DNA of 64,000 nucleotides from Centrapalus pauciflorus (Eukaryota > Streptophyta > Magnoliopsida > Asterales > Asteraceae): positions 1 through 64,000 of the forward strand of contig JAANYP010005971.1 in the NCBI GenBank assembly GCA_020465985.1. The letters run 5' to 3'. The notes beneath the pieces were generated by a model, which was not told the origin of the DNA, did not search any database, and was given only the letters and a program-made list of their open reading frames with translations. The number at the start of each line of letters is the position of its first letter. The stretch's first letter is position 1. Positions 22,389-34,060 of the stretch are shown here, one piece after another. Made by a program: the position numbers and the translations under genes.

Positions 22389-23340
22389 ATGGCAAATCTT
22401 GAGAAGTTATCATTTGTTGCATTGGACGTAAATGGCAATAACTACATGCCATGGAGCATTGATGTAAAGATACTTTTAACATCAATGGGCATTGTAGAAA
22501 CACTAAATGAAAACAACAATTGCTCAATTCAAGAAAAGGCAAAAGCAAATGCAATTCTTCGTAAACATATTGATGAAAATTTGAAATCTGAGTATATGAA
22601 TACAGAATATCCAAGTATTCTGTGGAAAGATTTAAAGGAAAGATATGATCATCAAAGGGAGATTTTGCTTCCTAATGCCAGAAATGATTGGAATAATTTG
22701 AGATTCCAAGATTTTAAGAAAGTGAATGATTATAGCTCTGCATTGTTCAGAATATGTTCACAACTCCAATTTTGTGGCCATACAGTTACAGATGCAGATA
22801 TGTTGGAGAAAACATACTCAACATTTCATGCATCAAATGTTACTTACAACAACAGTATCGGATGCAAAATTTTAAAAGATATTCTGAACTTAACATCGTC
22901 CTTCTAGTTGCAGAGAAAAACCATGAACTTTTAATGAAAAATCACCAATCTCGTCCAACTGGATCACTAGCATTACCTGAAGTAAATGCTACAACTAAAA
23001 GTACAACACATGGACAAGAACGGGGATTTGGCCGTAAGCGAGGCCGTGGTCGTGGCCGTGGCTATAACCAAACAAAAATTATAGTTATAATCATGGCTAT
23101 GGTCATAACTATAATCATAACAGAGGTCATTCACGTGGACGTGGATGTGGACGTGGTCATAATAATATTCCACGTGATAAGAATTCTAAATCACAAGAAA
23201 GACCCAAAAATGATAAACAAAAGGCTAGTGCTTCCCAGGATCCTGAAGATCTTTGTTTCAGATATGGAATGATTGGCCATTGGCCAAGAACTTGTCGCAC
23301 ATTGCCTCATTTCTCTAAGCTGTATCAGGATTCTCTTTAA
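22389..23340 (+). pseudogene. Gag of copia element D
   Basis: ATG at 22389 (MANLEKLSFVALDVNGNNYM) opens the copia gag/UBN2 domain to a stop at 22907. The frame shifts near 22850, and the continuation (NHELLMKNHQSRPTGS) runs in the next frame, followed by an RGRGRGRG basic stretch and another shift. The zinc knuckle reads CFRYGMIGHWPRTC, in which the second Cys is Tyr. So the nucleocapsid motif is damaged and Gag is not made intact. Confidence 0.85.
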
Positions 23341-23399
23341 AAAATCTGTTTTCCAGATAGCGATGCTACACATACAAATTATAAAAGCAAAGAGAAGGA

Positions 23400-23700
23400 C
23401 GTATCATGGTGTGAACCATCGTTGATTCATCTTGACACTCGGACAAAACAATGTGAACTCGAAGTTCAGAAAATAATGCATTTACAAGAAATTGCAAATC
23501 AACTGCCTGATGCATTTACTGATACTAAAAGAGTGACTAAATCATATGTGCCAGCAGCTAATACACCTGCTAGAATAGAAATTCCAAATAAAAGAACTGA
23601 TGATAAAGTCACTCAAGAATCAAAAACACGTCTGAAACGTGGAAGACCATTTGGTTCCAAGGATAAAAATCCTCGAAAGAGAAAGAGGCAAATTTTACAG
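23400..23700 (+). pseudogene. Pol integrase-RT linker fragment, first copy
   Basis: HLDTRTKQCELEVQKIMHL, then NQLPDAFTDTKRVTKSYVP and RGRPFGSKDKNPRKRK are the linker between integrase and RT in this copia lineage. It joins the gag end directly: protease, zinc finger and integrase core are absent, so about 2 kb was deleted. A second, more decayed copy of the same linker lies at 24740-24900. Confidence 0.75.
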
Positions 23701-23739
23701 ATCTCCCCGATGACCCGTTCAGCCCCGTAAAATAATAAT

Positions 23740-24290
23740 ATAAACTCAATAATAAGATAACATTAATAACCACAACACATAAAATAATAAAACTCACAAA
23801 TGAAAATTATTTGTCAGTTTTAGATGACTGGCCCTTTTCAAAAACATCTTGAGAGGGAGCATAATTAACTTCTGGTTGTTGGGACTCCACTGGCTCCTGA
23901 GGCTGTGGTGGTTGAGGAGGTTGCATTGGTACTGCATTCCTTTCTATCCAATAACGATATGGCGGCATAGTTGGTGGAGGAGGGACCGCGAATTCCCAGC
24001 TATGGGTTACAGTCCTTATAAGAAAAGACTGCCATCGTATAAATCTATCAATATATAATATATGGGTATGAATATCGTCCAGATAGAACCCCAATCGATC
24101 ATTACTTCTAACATAAGTGTGTTCCTGTCTTGGTACCATTATGAGTTCTCTAAGATCCGGCTGATCTAGTCGTCTTTTCTGCCTTCTTTCCTCTCGATTA
24201 TTTAAAAGACTCCATAGAAAGATTTAGGTCGATCTCTTCTCGACGTTGTTCTTGTTGTTTTCCTGGCTCCATGGATGTGTGTATGTGTTT
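23740..24290 (-). pseudogene. Unrecognised minus-strand ORF inside element D
   Basis: 110 residues from 24139 (MVPRQEHTYVRSNDRLGFYL) through a Pro/Gln-rich tail (PPQPPQPQEPVESQQPE) to a stop at 23807. Upstream a second ATG near 24272 (MEPGKQQEQRREEIDLNLSM) runs into a stop and is frame-shifted relative to it. It interrupts the copia pol sequence and runs opposite to it. It could be a Gag-like piece of another retroelement. I do not recognise it securely. Confidence 0.45.
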
Positions 24291-24419
24291 AGATGGTTTA
24301 TTGTATTGATTTCTTTCACGCTGAGCTTTCTTATATACTACTAGCTTGAATAAACTTAAGTGTATCTCGTACGCCAAATAGAATAAAAAGGTTCTAATAT
24401 TTATTTGTGATATTACTAA

Positions 24420-26731
24420 TTCGCATTAAGCCAACAAGTTATCATACTTTCTCCCCATATGAAATGATATTTGGTCAAGAATCAAATATATCACATCTAT
24501 TTTTTTATTAAATAGTAAATATTCTAAATTGCTCCACCAAACCGCATAAAGATGGGTACTCAAAAGAATGTTGGGAAATTATGATTGGGTATGAAATCCC
24601 CTTTATTATAAAATAAAATGAATCACTGACAGTTGATATCATTACGGCACATTGTGCTAGTTGCCATTTTAAAAAGGCAATTTTTCCAACATCAGGGGGA
24701 GAAAATAAATAAATTTATAAGCTGTAATGAATTATCATTATCTCATATTGATCCTCGCAATAAAAGGTACTGGGATAATTCATTTACATATTTTTGGCAA
24801 ATCTGTTGCGAGATACATTTACTGATTTAAAGAAAGTAACCAAGTCACATATTTTGGTTATTAATGCTTCAGTAAATATTGATATTTTCAGAAATGAAAA
24901 TTATTATTGATTAATGAGCCTAAGACATGCCTGAAGCATGATAGGCAGTCGATTCCAAAGATAAGTATTATAAAAAAAATAGACATGATGGTTCTAGAAG
25001 AACCTCAGGCGCCTGAATGAAAATAAGGAGATCTCGATAAAATTATATCATGTCTAAAACTATATGGAATCGAAATAAAATCGACGTCGATGATATTTAT
25101 TAATTAGCGCTATATATTTAAAAACGATGATTATGAATAATAGTCTGCAGACATGTTCTCTTAGAGAAAAAGAGACTACTAGATGTGTAGGATGTACACA
25201 TAAAAGTTGTGGATGAAAATTTCATAAAAGTCCACATTTTCCAAATCTATACGTAAAGCAAATAGTATAGATGATTTGAGTGATTTGACCACACATGTCC
25301 AACATATTATACTTGGTCTTCACTTGTAGTATAAATACCATATATTGATGTATCAATGATGGTGCGAATAATATGAAAATTTCTCTCTATTTCTACTACT
25401 TTTACACATATCATAAAGTAGTCTGCTCACATAAAGTTGTACAAATATATGTTTAGAGATTAATTTAGTGTATATATAATGCACACAGATGTTTAAGGAA
25501 ATATTCTCCTATGGTGGATACAGTTATAAGAGATATATTAATCTATCAATAAAAGATAGATTTGATATGCGTCTATTAAAATTATTTTATTCTAAAAGTC
25601 CTACTTATACAGAGATTCCATGAAGGATATAAAATTTTTGAAACATGTCTCGAGATTTATCCTATGAGCTCATAGTTACAATGCAATAAGCATGTATTAT
25701 GATTACATTGCTAAAGGACAGAAGTATGTTACATAATTATACAATATATCATGAATATAGTTATGGTCTATTTATAAGACTAACTTGACATATACAATTT
25801 TATGAAAATCCTCGAAGGATTTATTTAAAAATGCCAGAAGCATTAAAAGTAAAACCCAAAGAAATGTATTCAAAGATCTTTAGAAATAATCTACGTTGAT
25901 GATCTAAACACAAGGAAATTGAAGAAGTAATTGTGTTTTCTAAAGAAAGAATTCGAAATAAAAGACCTTGGAAAACCAAATATTGTCTTGGTTTACAAAT
26001 TGAACATATACATAATGGTATAATTGTGCATCAATCAAATTATACGGAAAAGGTCTTAAAATATTTCAATATTGACAAAGGGAATTCTTTAAGCACACCT
26101 ATGGTGGTTAGATCGCTTAAACGTTGAATAAAATCCATATCATCCTTGTGAAGAAAATGAGGAATTGCTTGGTCCAGAAGTACCATATCTTAGTGCAATT
26201 GGAGCTTTAATGTGTCTTACTAACTGTACAAGACCTGACATTTCTTTTGCAGTAAATCTTTTAGCAAGATTTTGTTCAGCTCCTACACAACGACACTGGA
26301 CGGGAGTCAAACATATTTTTCGATACCTTTGAGGAACTACTGATCTGGGACTATTTTATTCTAACAATTCCAAAGAAGGTTTACTTGGTTATGCAGATGC
26401 AGGTTATTTATTTGATCCTCACAAAGCAAGATCTCAAACAGGATACGTATTTTTAAATGGAGAAAATAGCAAATGTCCAACTTTGATTTATGAAGACAAT
26501 GCAGCTTGCGTGTCGCAGATGAAAGAAGGATATATCAAGAGTGACAGAACCAAACATATCCCACCAAGATTTTTCGCTTACACGCAAGATCTCATAAAGG
26601 ACAATCAGATTGAAATGAAATACATCCAGTCTAGTAACAATTCAGCAGATCTTTTTACAAAGGCACTTCCTAAAGCAATTTTCAGAAAACATGTTCACAA
26701 CATTGGAATGCGACATGTACAAAACATGTGA
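24420..26731 (+). pseudogene. Integrase end, RT and RNase H remnants of element D
   Basis: 24430-24900: decayed integrase C-terminus and linker (TFTDLKKVTKSH). 24900-25840: heavily mutated RT, including MVLEEPQAPE. About 25895: YVDDLN is still readable. 25933-26127: IVHQSNYTEKVLKYFNIDKG. 26190-26330: RPDISFAVNLLARFCSAPTQ. 26390-26731: RNase H (YEDNAACVSQMKEGY; DRTKHIPPRFFAYTQDL; DLFTKALPKAIF). Compared with relatives, about 40-60 residues are missing from the middle of RNase H near 26460. Stops and shifts throughout. Confidence 0.82.
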
Positions 26732-26878
26732 TGACTTTCAGATGACAATATGAGGGGGAGTCAACCAATCGCTGTACTCTTTTTCCCTTGACTAAAGTTT
26801 TTTCCCACTGGGTTTTTCTTTAGCAAGGTTTTTAATGAGGCAGCATTTCGTGGTTGAACTCTTACTAAATTATCATCC

Positions 26879-26887
26879 AAGGGGGAG
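26879..26887 (+). other. polypurine tract of element D
   Basis: AAGGGGGAG immediately before TGTTATA of the 3' LTR, as expected for the plus-strand primer. Confidence 0.85.
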
Positions 26888-27228
<341 letters not shown>

Positions 27229-27355
27229 TCAAACATGAATATAATTAATCATAACATTCAAAAATATGTTTTATAACACAATCATAATTGTTAAAAACTT
27301 CAATTAGACATAATTCAAAGTTCAAATATAAAATTCTAGTACATTAATAATATAA

Positions 27356-28066
27356 CTAGTTTATGACCCACGTATTACGTGGATATTTTTAATTACATTT
27401 ATTTATATTAAACGTATATGAGTAAAAATAAAAACATATAAAACTAATAATTGTGTTTATTTTTTATTATTTACAGATTAAAAAATAGAGTATATATATC
27501 ATTTTCAAAAATATTAAATTGTATTTATCTTTTATTTTTTATAAGTTGTAATTATCTTTTTGGTGAACGTAGAGGTGACACGTAACATTTGATGTTTTCA
27601 TTTATTATACATAATAATAATAATTTACACAACTAATTCAAAATTTTATCATATTCACAATTGAAGTTTTATTAATTAAATTTTAAATCTTGTTAGCAAA
27701 ATAATTAACAAAAATTTTTAACTTTATTTACTACTTCTACATTTAAATCCAAATTTTTATATTTGAATTTAACTATGATCATTAAAGATAATAATGACAC
27801 ATATTTATTTTAGGTAAATATTAATTTAATATTAATTCATGAAAAAATTAAAATCAAAATTTAATGTAATGTAATGTAATTAAGTTAAGGTAGTAAATTT
27901 GGAAAATGAATTAAAACAATGGCATAGGTATAATTATTGATTTTAATTAAGGGTATAAGAGACATTTCATAAATAAATATGAGTTGTCATTGATCTAGAC
28001 CATTGATTTCTTTCCATCCAATGGTCCAGAAACTCCAGGTGATTTTCTTATTATATATAGTATAGA
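27356..28066 (-). mobile_element. Non-autonomous Helitron (711 bp)
   Basis: On the minus strand it starts TCTATACTATATATAATAAG with a host A before it. It ends with the hairpin CCACGTA-A-TACGTGG, then GTCATAAACTAG followed by host T. A TC start, CTAG end, subterminal hairpin about 8 bases from the end, and insertion between A and T are all Helitron hallmarks. There is no TIR or target duplication and no Rep/helicase ORF, so it depends on a partner. The interior is AT-rich. Confidence 0.8.
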
Positions 28067-28354
28067 TTAGAATAGTAGATTATATATTGTTCCTAGATTT
28101 CTAGATACAATTTTGTGTCCCGGTAACACCGAAAACATCTCGTTTGAATTGGTTTTGCTTATATTGTTGGAATAAAAGATACAATTCTATTTCATTAATG
28201 ATTATTTCTTGTTCCTAAACTCCTAGATTCAATCTTGTTTTTTGTATTTTATTTTGCATTGAAGTTTTACTTGAAAATTGTTAATACGTGTACATAAACC
28301 TAACAATGACAATATATTTTGGATTATTGCATGTCAATATAACATATTAAAATA
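28067..28354. other. AT-rich interior of the composite element
   Basis: No ORF or known terminus seen. Confidence 0.45.
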
Positions 28355-28552
28355 TACTTCATCTCTAACAAAATTTTGACACAAGTATAAATTATACTTT
28401 TTTGAACTTGTTTTGATTTTCATAAATTTAATTTTTCTAATAGTAATAAGTTTAAGATAAATAACGTTTTAATTTGATATGTTGCTATATTGATACAAAG
28501 TTAAAATTTGTTGCTATTATCGGCAGAAAAATAAAACGTTATCGGTATTATT
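28355..28552 (-). repeat. Right TIR of the composite, inner part
   Basis: Inverse of 20650-20815 (TATGAAAATC, CATATCAAATTA, TTTGTTGCTATTAT words). It is separated from the outer part by the gypsy LTR inserted at 28553. Confidence 0.65.
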
Positions 28553-30672
28553 TGTAACATCCTCGGATTTAAATTATTATATTTTGAAGTTTATTAAGTT
28601 TAAATTTGTAATTTAAGTTGAATTATGAAAGTTGGTACGAAATTTGGGTTGATTATAAAGTTGGTTGCTTTAATTAGAAATTGAGAAATTTAAAGTTATT
28701 TAAGTGAATAAATTATTAATAATTGTTAAGGAAAATAAAATAAAGATGGAATTCTTTATTTTATAAAAATCAGTATTTTATGGAACCGGATAAGTGAAGG
28801 GGTGAAATGTGCCAAGAGTTGAATGATGGAAACAAAAAGGGGGAAAATTATCATTTCCATCCATTTTGAAACAAATATACTCTCTCACTAGAACTCTCTC
28901 TCTCTCTCGGCTCTCCCTCTCTCTAAAGATAATCGAAGATCATCAAATTTTGATTTTGGAAGTTGAAAATTTGGAATCAAGTTGCAAAGAAGGATTCATT
29001 AACACTGCAATCAAGGATTTGAGGTAAGAAATCATTTAGATACCGAATTTGGGAACATTTGGTTCGGTTTTTATATGAACCGAAAATTTGATTTTGGAGT
29101 TACAATTATGGATGCATGTGTTATATAGTTGAAGATTAGTTTAAATCTAGTATATGAGATGCTATATATTGAATTTCAGCTCCTGATTCGAACTATAAGT
29201 ATGATTTCTAGAGATTTGTGTGTGTTTTTAGTGTGTGTTCGAATGGATGAATAAAAATGGTCAAAAAGGATGTAAATTGGTATGAAAGCATGTTAATAAT
29301 AGTGTTAAAATGGTTGAAAACAAGTATATTTTAGTTAGTGTAAGTTATTTCACGTACTGAGTAAGTGCAAAAAAAATGACTTGGATTAAAATCTGGAAAA
29401 TATTCGAAACTGCACAAATTCGAAGGGGTCCGAATTCGGATCCGAGATGAACTCGGATCTGGTCCGAATTCGGGTGGCCTCGAACTTAGGACGAAATCCG
29501 AATTTGGGAAGTACAAAAAACAGAAATAATTTCTAAGTGTTGGGATCCGGATTGGTCCGAATTCGGATGTGGTCCGAAATTTGCAATTGTCCGAATTGGG
29601 ACCTAATGGGGTCCGAAATTGGCATTGTCCGAACTTAACATGGGGACCGAATTGGGGTCCGAATTCGGGTGGGATCCGAATTCGGACATGGATCCGAAAT
29701 GGGGATCAGATATTGCAAAAATTTATAAATTATTGTTTATGAAATTAAACAAGAAATTGACACGATATGTTGTTACAACTGACGTACAGGTCCCTTGTGG
29801 TGTTGTTTAACCCACAGTGGGGTACTTTGTGGATCCGGTTGAAAGCCCGAAGAGAAATAAGATTGATTAAAGTTTATTTACGCACCCACTGTGAGTACAG
29901 TAGATTTCGCATGGTTATATCTGTTTTATGTTAGCTTTGCCTGCTGAGACGTGTTGCTTCATTTGTTTATTTGGAACTCTACTAACTTGCATAGAATTAG
30001 ATGCACATTCTTAATTGTTGCATGTCCGTTCATTTGTTGTGCATCTAGTGATGGACCAGCGGGTCGCATCGATTACTCTGATGTTACTGTGCTATATGAC
30101 CTGGAGCTGATCCCTCCTAGGCCCGGTAGGCAGTATGTCATCCCCGATCGTACGTTTGTCTCAGATGGTATGTTTAAATGCCGAGCTGTGAGCTCGAAGG
30201 GGCTGCGGCTCTGGTCCGTACTTTGTGTACGAAGAGGATATCCGATGTTGGTCATCTGTGTTATCCTTGGGCTTCATAAAAATTTATAAAATGCGCAATC
30301 TATGTATTCACTAAGCATTCGCTTACGTTTTAGTTGTTGTAATTTTTACAGGAAAAGGAAAATCAGCTGCGGGACCATCTAGCTAGGTTGTTGTTTGAAG
30401 TGAATTGAAGACTCAGTTGCTTATTTGGTAACTTAATTGTTGAGATTATTGTTGTAATAAATTTGGGATAATGTAATGTAATGGAAGTTTTTAGATATAG
30501 ACATGTAACATTTGTAGTACCGTAGAGTGATATGGAATTGTTGTAATACTTTATTTTGTACTTTAATTGCTTCCGCACTTTAATTAAGTAATCAGATCAT
30601 TATGTAATTGATGTATTGGTGATTAATCCTGGGTGTCTTATTAATGGTGGTTGTTGTGGCAAGGGTGTCACA
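28553..30672 (+). repeat. Tekay/Del-type gypsy LTR
   Basis: 2,120 bp starting TGTAACATCCTCGG and ending GGTGTCACA, followed after 5 bases by a tRNA-Met primer site. GAGGTAAGAA near 29020 resembles a splice donor, as in related LTRs. 29406-29710 holds a cluster of TCCGAATTCGG motifs. No internal coding region follows: host sequence resumes a few bases after the primer site. Confidence 0.82.
29406..29710 (+). repeat. GGTCCGAATTCGG motif cluster
   Basis: Roughly twelve variants of (G)GTCCGAATTCGG(AT) within 300 bp, several being the palindrome TCCGAATTCGGA. It lies mid-LTR. Confidence 0.8.
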
Positions 30673-30677
30673 CGAGA

Positions 30678-30690
30678 TGGTATCAGAGCC
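30678..30690 (+). other. primer-binding site after gypsy LTR
   Basis: TGGTATCAGAGCC, matching initiator tRNA-Met. It shows that the adjacent 28553-30672 sequence was a 5' LTR. Confidence 0.85.
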
Positions 30691-30696
30691 AGGTTT

Positions 30697-30883
30697 CGAT
30701 AAAAGATGAAAGGTGTTGTTATTAATGGATGGTAACCTGCTTTAGCATGTTTCCAAGTCAAAAATTGCTATATTCGGTAAAAAAAATACAAAATTGTTGC
30801 TATTAATGATAAAAAAAAATTAATAATGTGGCTATAAATAGTAAAACTACAAAAAGTTGTTGATATTTTTGACATATAACCCT
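30697..30883 (-). repeat. Right TIR of the composite, outer part
   Basis: Inverse of 20435-20620: shared GGTAACCTGC, AAAATTGCTATA, AGTAAAACTACAAAAA, and the terminal GACATATAACCCT. The gypsy LTR interrupts the arm between 28552 and about 30697. Confidence 0.7.
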
Positions 30884-31448
30884 ATCTAAAACTATAATTC
30901 TCGATTGGCCTAAAATTCTAAATTTGGGGGCTAAAACGATAATTATTTATTTATGTGGCAAAATCTTTAAAATTAATTAAACTTTAAGCTTTAAGTTATT
31001 TAGCCTATAATTATAACTCTCGAACCTATTTTAGCTAAAGTAGTTTAAATTAATTAATTATCTCGAATTTATAGCTAAATACCTAATCTTTTATTAAATA
31101 AAAGTTTATTATAAAATTTATATTTTTATCTTAATATTACAACAATGATTAATTTGAAAATGGTTAAGTCCATATTAATTAGATTTATAACCTAGTTATC
31201 TTAATTAGATGTGTAACCCAATATACTAATTAAATTAAAGCTCAAACAAGAAATTCATTTGACCCAACTAAGGCTCACCTAATTAAATAATTAAACACAA
31301 AAGTCCAATTAAGCCCAATAACATTTTAATACTTCCAGCCCAACTTAAATTTAAAATAAAAGTTAGCAGACAAAATAGTGCCCCTTACATACTAATTTAT
31401 TTCCTGTGTTGTGCGGAAGTCAAAGGGAAGCAACATGTGCTTGTGTAG

Positions 31449-31455
<7 letters not shown>

Positions 31456-31522
<67 letters not shown>
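31456..31522. repeat. (GA)n microsatellite
   Basis: About 65 bp of uninterrupted GA dinucleotide. Confidence 0.97.
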
Positions 31523-31525
<3 letters not shown>

Positions 31526-32314
31526 CCACTTTAATTAGGTAGAAGATGGCCCAAACATATAACCCACTTAAGACCCATCAAGTCCATAAAAACGACACCA
31601 TCACCTTTTAATTTCCTAGCCCAAACAAGATCAACCCAATAGTCCAATACCCCTTTTCCCAATTCTTTCTTTCTTTTTGCTAAAATCAGAGGAAAAAACA
31701 GACAGAGGGCCAGCGAACAGGGGAAGGGATACGCAGAGAAAGCACCGACGACTGGGAAAGAAAGGAACCGGCCGCCGGCGGCGGTGTGCTGCCGGAGCTC
31801 CGATCATCTCCAAAATACACACACCCCTAAAATCATGGGTACTATCATAGTTTTTATTCCAAAATTAATCCATTGATCCCAAACTTAAGATTTCTCTTTA
31901 AAAATCATAATATGAATCTATATCTAACTTCGTTTTCAAGAATGGTTGATGTTTTAAATGTTATATTTTCAAATCATAAACTTTACATAAAACTCCATTA
32001 ATGGGGTTTATGTGTTTCTTTGATAAAAATGGTGAAGTGGGTGAGCAAAGGTTTCATTTCAAATTGTTTAATCATGATAAACTTCATTTGATGAACTTTA
32101 ACATATATGGAAAATGAGTGACGTGAATAGAATTTGTTACCTTGGAGTGAAGATGGTGGAGATGATTGAGAAAATGAAGAAGATGAATGCCTCTCTCCAC
32201 TTTTATTCAACTAGTGATGGTTGAATAAAAATGAACAATTTGAGTAATAAAACAAGAAGAAAGATTAGGGTGGTAGGAAGTGTTTGCTAAAAAAAATGAT
32301 ACTTCTCTTTCTAG

Positions 32315-32770
32315 CAGGGGTGTTCAAACAAAACCGGAAAACCGAGAAACCGAGTCGAACCGCTTAAAACGCTTAAACCGCTTGATCCGAAACCGGGAAA
32401 AACCGAAACCGAAACATCATGGGGCGGTTATAACCGAACCGATTATATATATTCAAGTTAGTAGCTTTATTTATACATTTTAATACGTTAAATACTAAAT
32501 TTTCAACTGATTTTTTATTTTAATTGTTTTATTAGATAAATTTAGTGTAACTTTTAAGATATATAATTAAATAGTTTACTATAACTTTGAACTTAAAAAG
32601 AATTTTTGCTTAAAAATGATATACTTCTATAATTTTATTTGTTTTTAAGCATATGACGGGTAACCGTGAACCGAACCGCGGGTAACCGGCTTCTATCGGG
32701 TAACCGAAACCGAAAACACGGTTCACATGTTAGCTACTAACCGAACCGAACCGAACCGTGGACACCCCTA
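32315..32770. mobile_element. hAT-type MITE with 8-bp target duplication
   Basis: 456 bp starting CAGGGGTGTTCA and ending TGGACACCCCTA (inverted termini). It is flanked by perfect direct repeats CTTTCTAG at 32307-32314 and 32771-32778. An 8-bp duplication and YAGGGG termini define hAT. The ends are filled with AACCG/ACCGAA words and the middle is AT-rich. Same family as 15836-16056. No transposase. Confidence 0.88.
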
Positions 32771-33017
32771 CTTTCTAGAATGTCAACCTAGAAATCCATA
32801 TTTTAGGGTGTAAAAATACATATTTTGACAATGTACTTTAACTTTCGATTTCCGATAAAAATTTACGTTTAGTTTGATTTATCAATAAAGTATCATTTCA
32901 TCAATATTTGATTATTTTAGATTCTAGATTCATCTTTCAAGAGTTACATTCATAATTGACAATTATATCATAAATTTTCGCATTTAAATATTTATGTGTA
33001 AAATACGGGCACATTGT

Positions 33018-33940
33018 GTTTTTGGCTGATAGGATCACATCTGTATGATAGTCTTTCATGGTTATTGATTGCAAGAATGGTCTAAAAAATAGAGTTTATT
33101 GCTGCTTTTTTTTCCTTGTTTACGTTGCAACTTGATATGTGATTTTGCTTCAAGTTGATGGCCATAAAAACGTACGTCCATACATAATGTTTTCCATACA
33201 TTGAGTAAACCAACAAATCTTGTATTGCATTGACATAAAAATATGTACATTAATCCTTACCTATATTGTTCTATCGATCAGAGACTGTTCACTTTAATTA
33301 CTCTTACTCTTTTAACAACAAATCACTAGTATTATGACCTACTTATTAAAAAAAATAGTTGATTACCCACAATGACAAAAAAAGAGTTTGTTTATTTCTA
33401 TATATGTCAATTTTCTCTACTTTCTTTGTTTAAAACTATGTTCTTATTGCTTTATTTGGTTTGATCCATGCATTTTAATTATTAATTTTTGCTTCTTTTT
33501 GTATGTTATTTTTTGGGTTTGAATAAGGGATTAATATAAAACTATAGTTGCAAATGATAAAGTTTGATCGATTTTTCTACTGAATTCTCTATTCAATTAA
33601 ATAATAAAATTAAATTTTTGTTATATTTCTTTGTTGAATTCTCTGTTATATCAAACAAAAGAAACAATTCTTATTTTCAAACTAATTTTCTTTCTCTGTA
33701 TCCATTCTCCACAATTTTTTTCTTTTTTTTTCTCCCCTATTTACTTCACCAGAATACAACTAATAGAAAAATAAAAATTGTTGCAGGTCACACGTTATTA
33801 TTATTGATAGAAATATAAAAAATTTACTATAAATGATCAAAAATATAAAAATCAACGTTATTGATAATAAAAAATAAATAATGTTACCACTAATGATAAA
33901 AATAATACAAGTTGTTATCATTTTTTGTCATTTGCCTTTT
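33018..33940. other. AT-rich spacer between two inverted LTR copies
   Basis: No domain-bearing ORF. 33780-33938 resembles the AATGATAAAAA...GTTGTTATC words of the composite TIR family and may be a diverged end of it. Confidence 0.4.
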
Positions 33941-34027
33941 GTAACGCCTGTATATTTCTAACATAAATATTTAAATACGAACATTGACGAGTTATCTGAT
34001 TTTGATTGTTAAATACGAATTCTTTTT

Positions 34028-34060
<33 letters not shown>

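Larger units (their letters stand above)
30884..33017 (-). repeat. Gypsy-type LTR, proximal half of a split copy
   Basis: Reverse complement resembles 33941-35715: start with ACATAAATATTTAAATGCGA (ACATAAATATTTAAATACGA in the other copy), a GC-rich CCGGCGGC block, a CCTTGGAGTGAAG/GGTAAC junction, and the terminal GGCCAATCGAGAATTATAG. It contains a (GA)n tract and a hAT MITE. No credible ORF; apparent short frames are low-complexity. Confidence 0.65.

Noticed and set aside
22973..23173. His/Tyr/Asp-rich minus-strand frame
   Set aside because: Reverse translation of the RGRGRG tail of element D Gag.
30073..30289. Frames on both strands at 29951-30289
   Set aside because: They fall inside the gypsy LTR and are not conserved protein.
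33780..33938. A second complete long-TIR element
   Set aside because: Only one end-like segment with weak similarity was seen; no matching opposite terminus.
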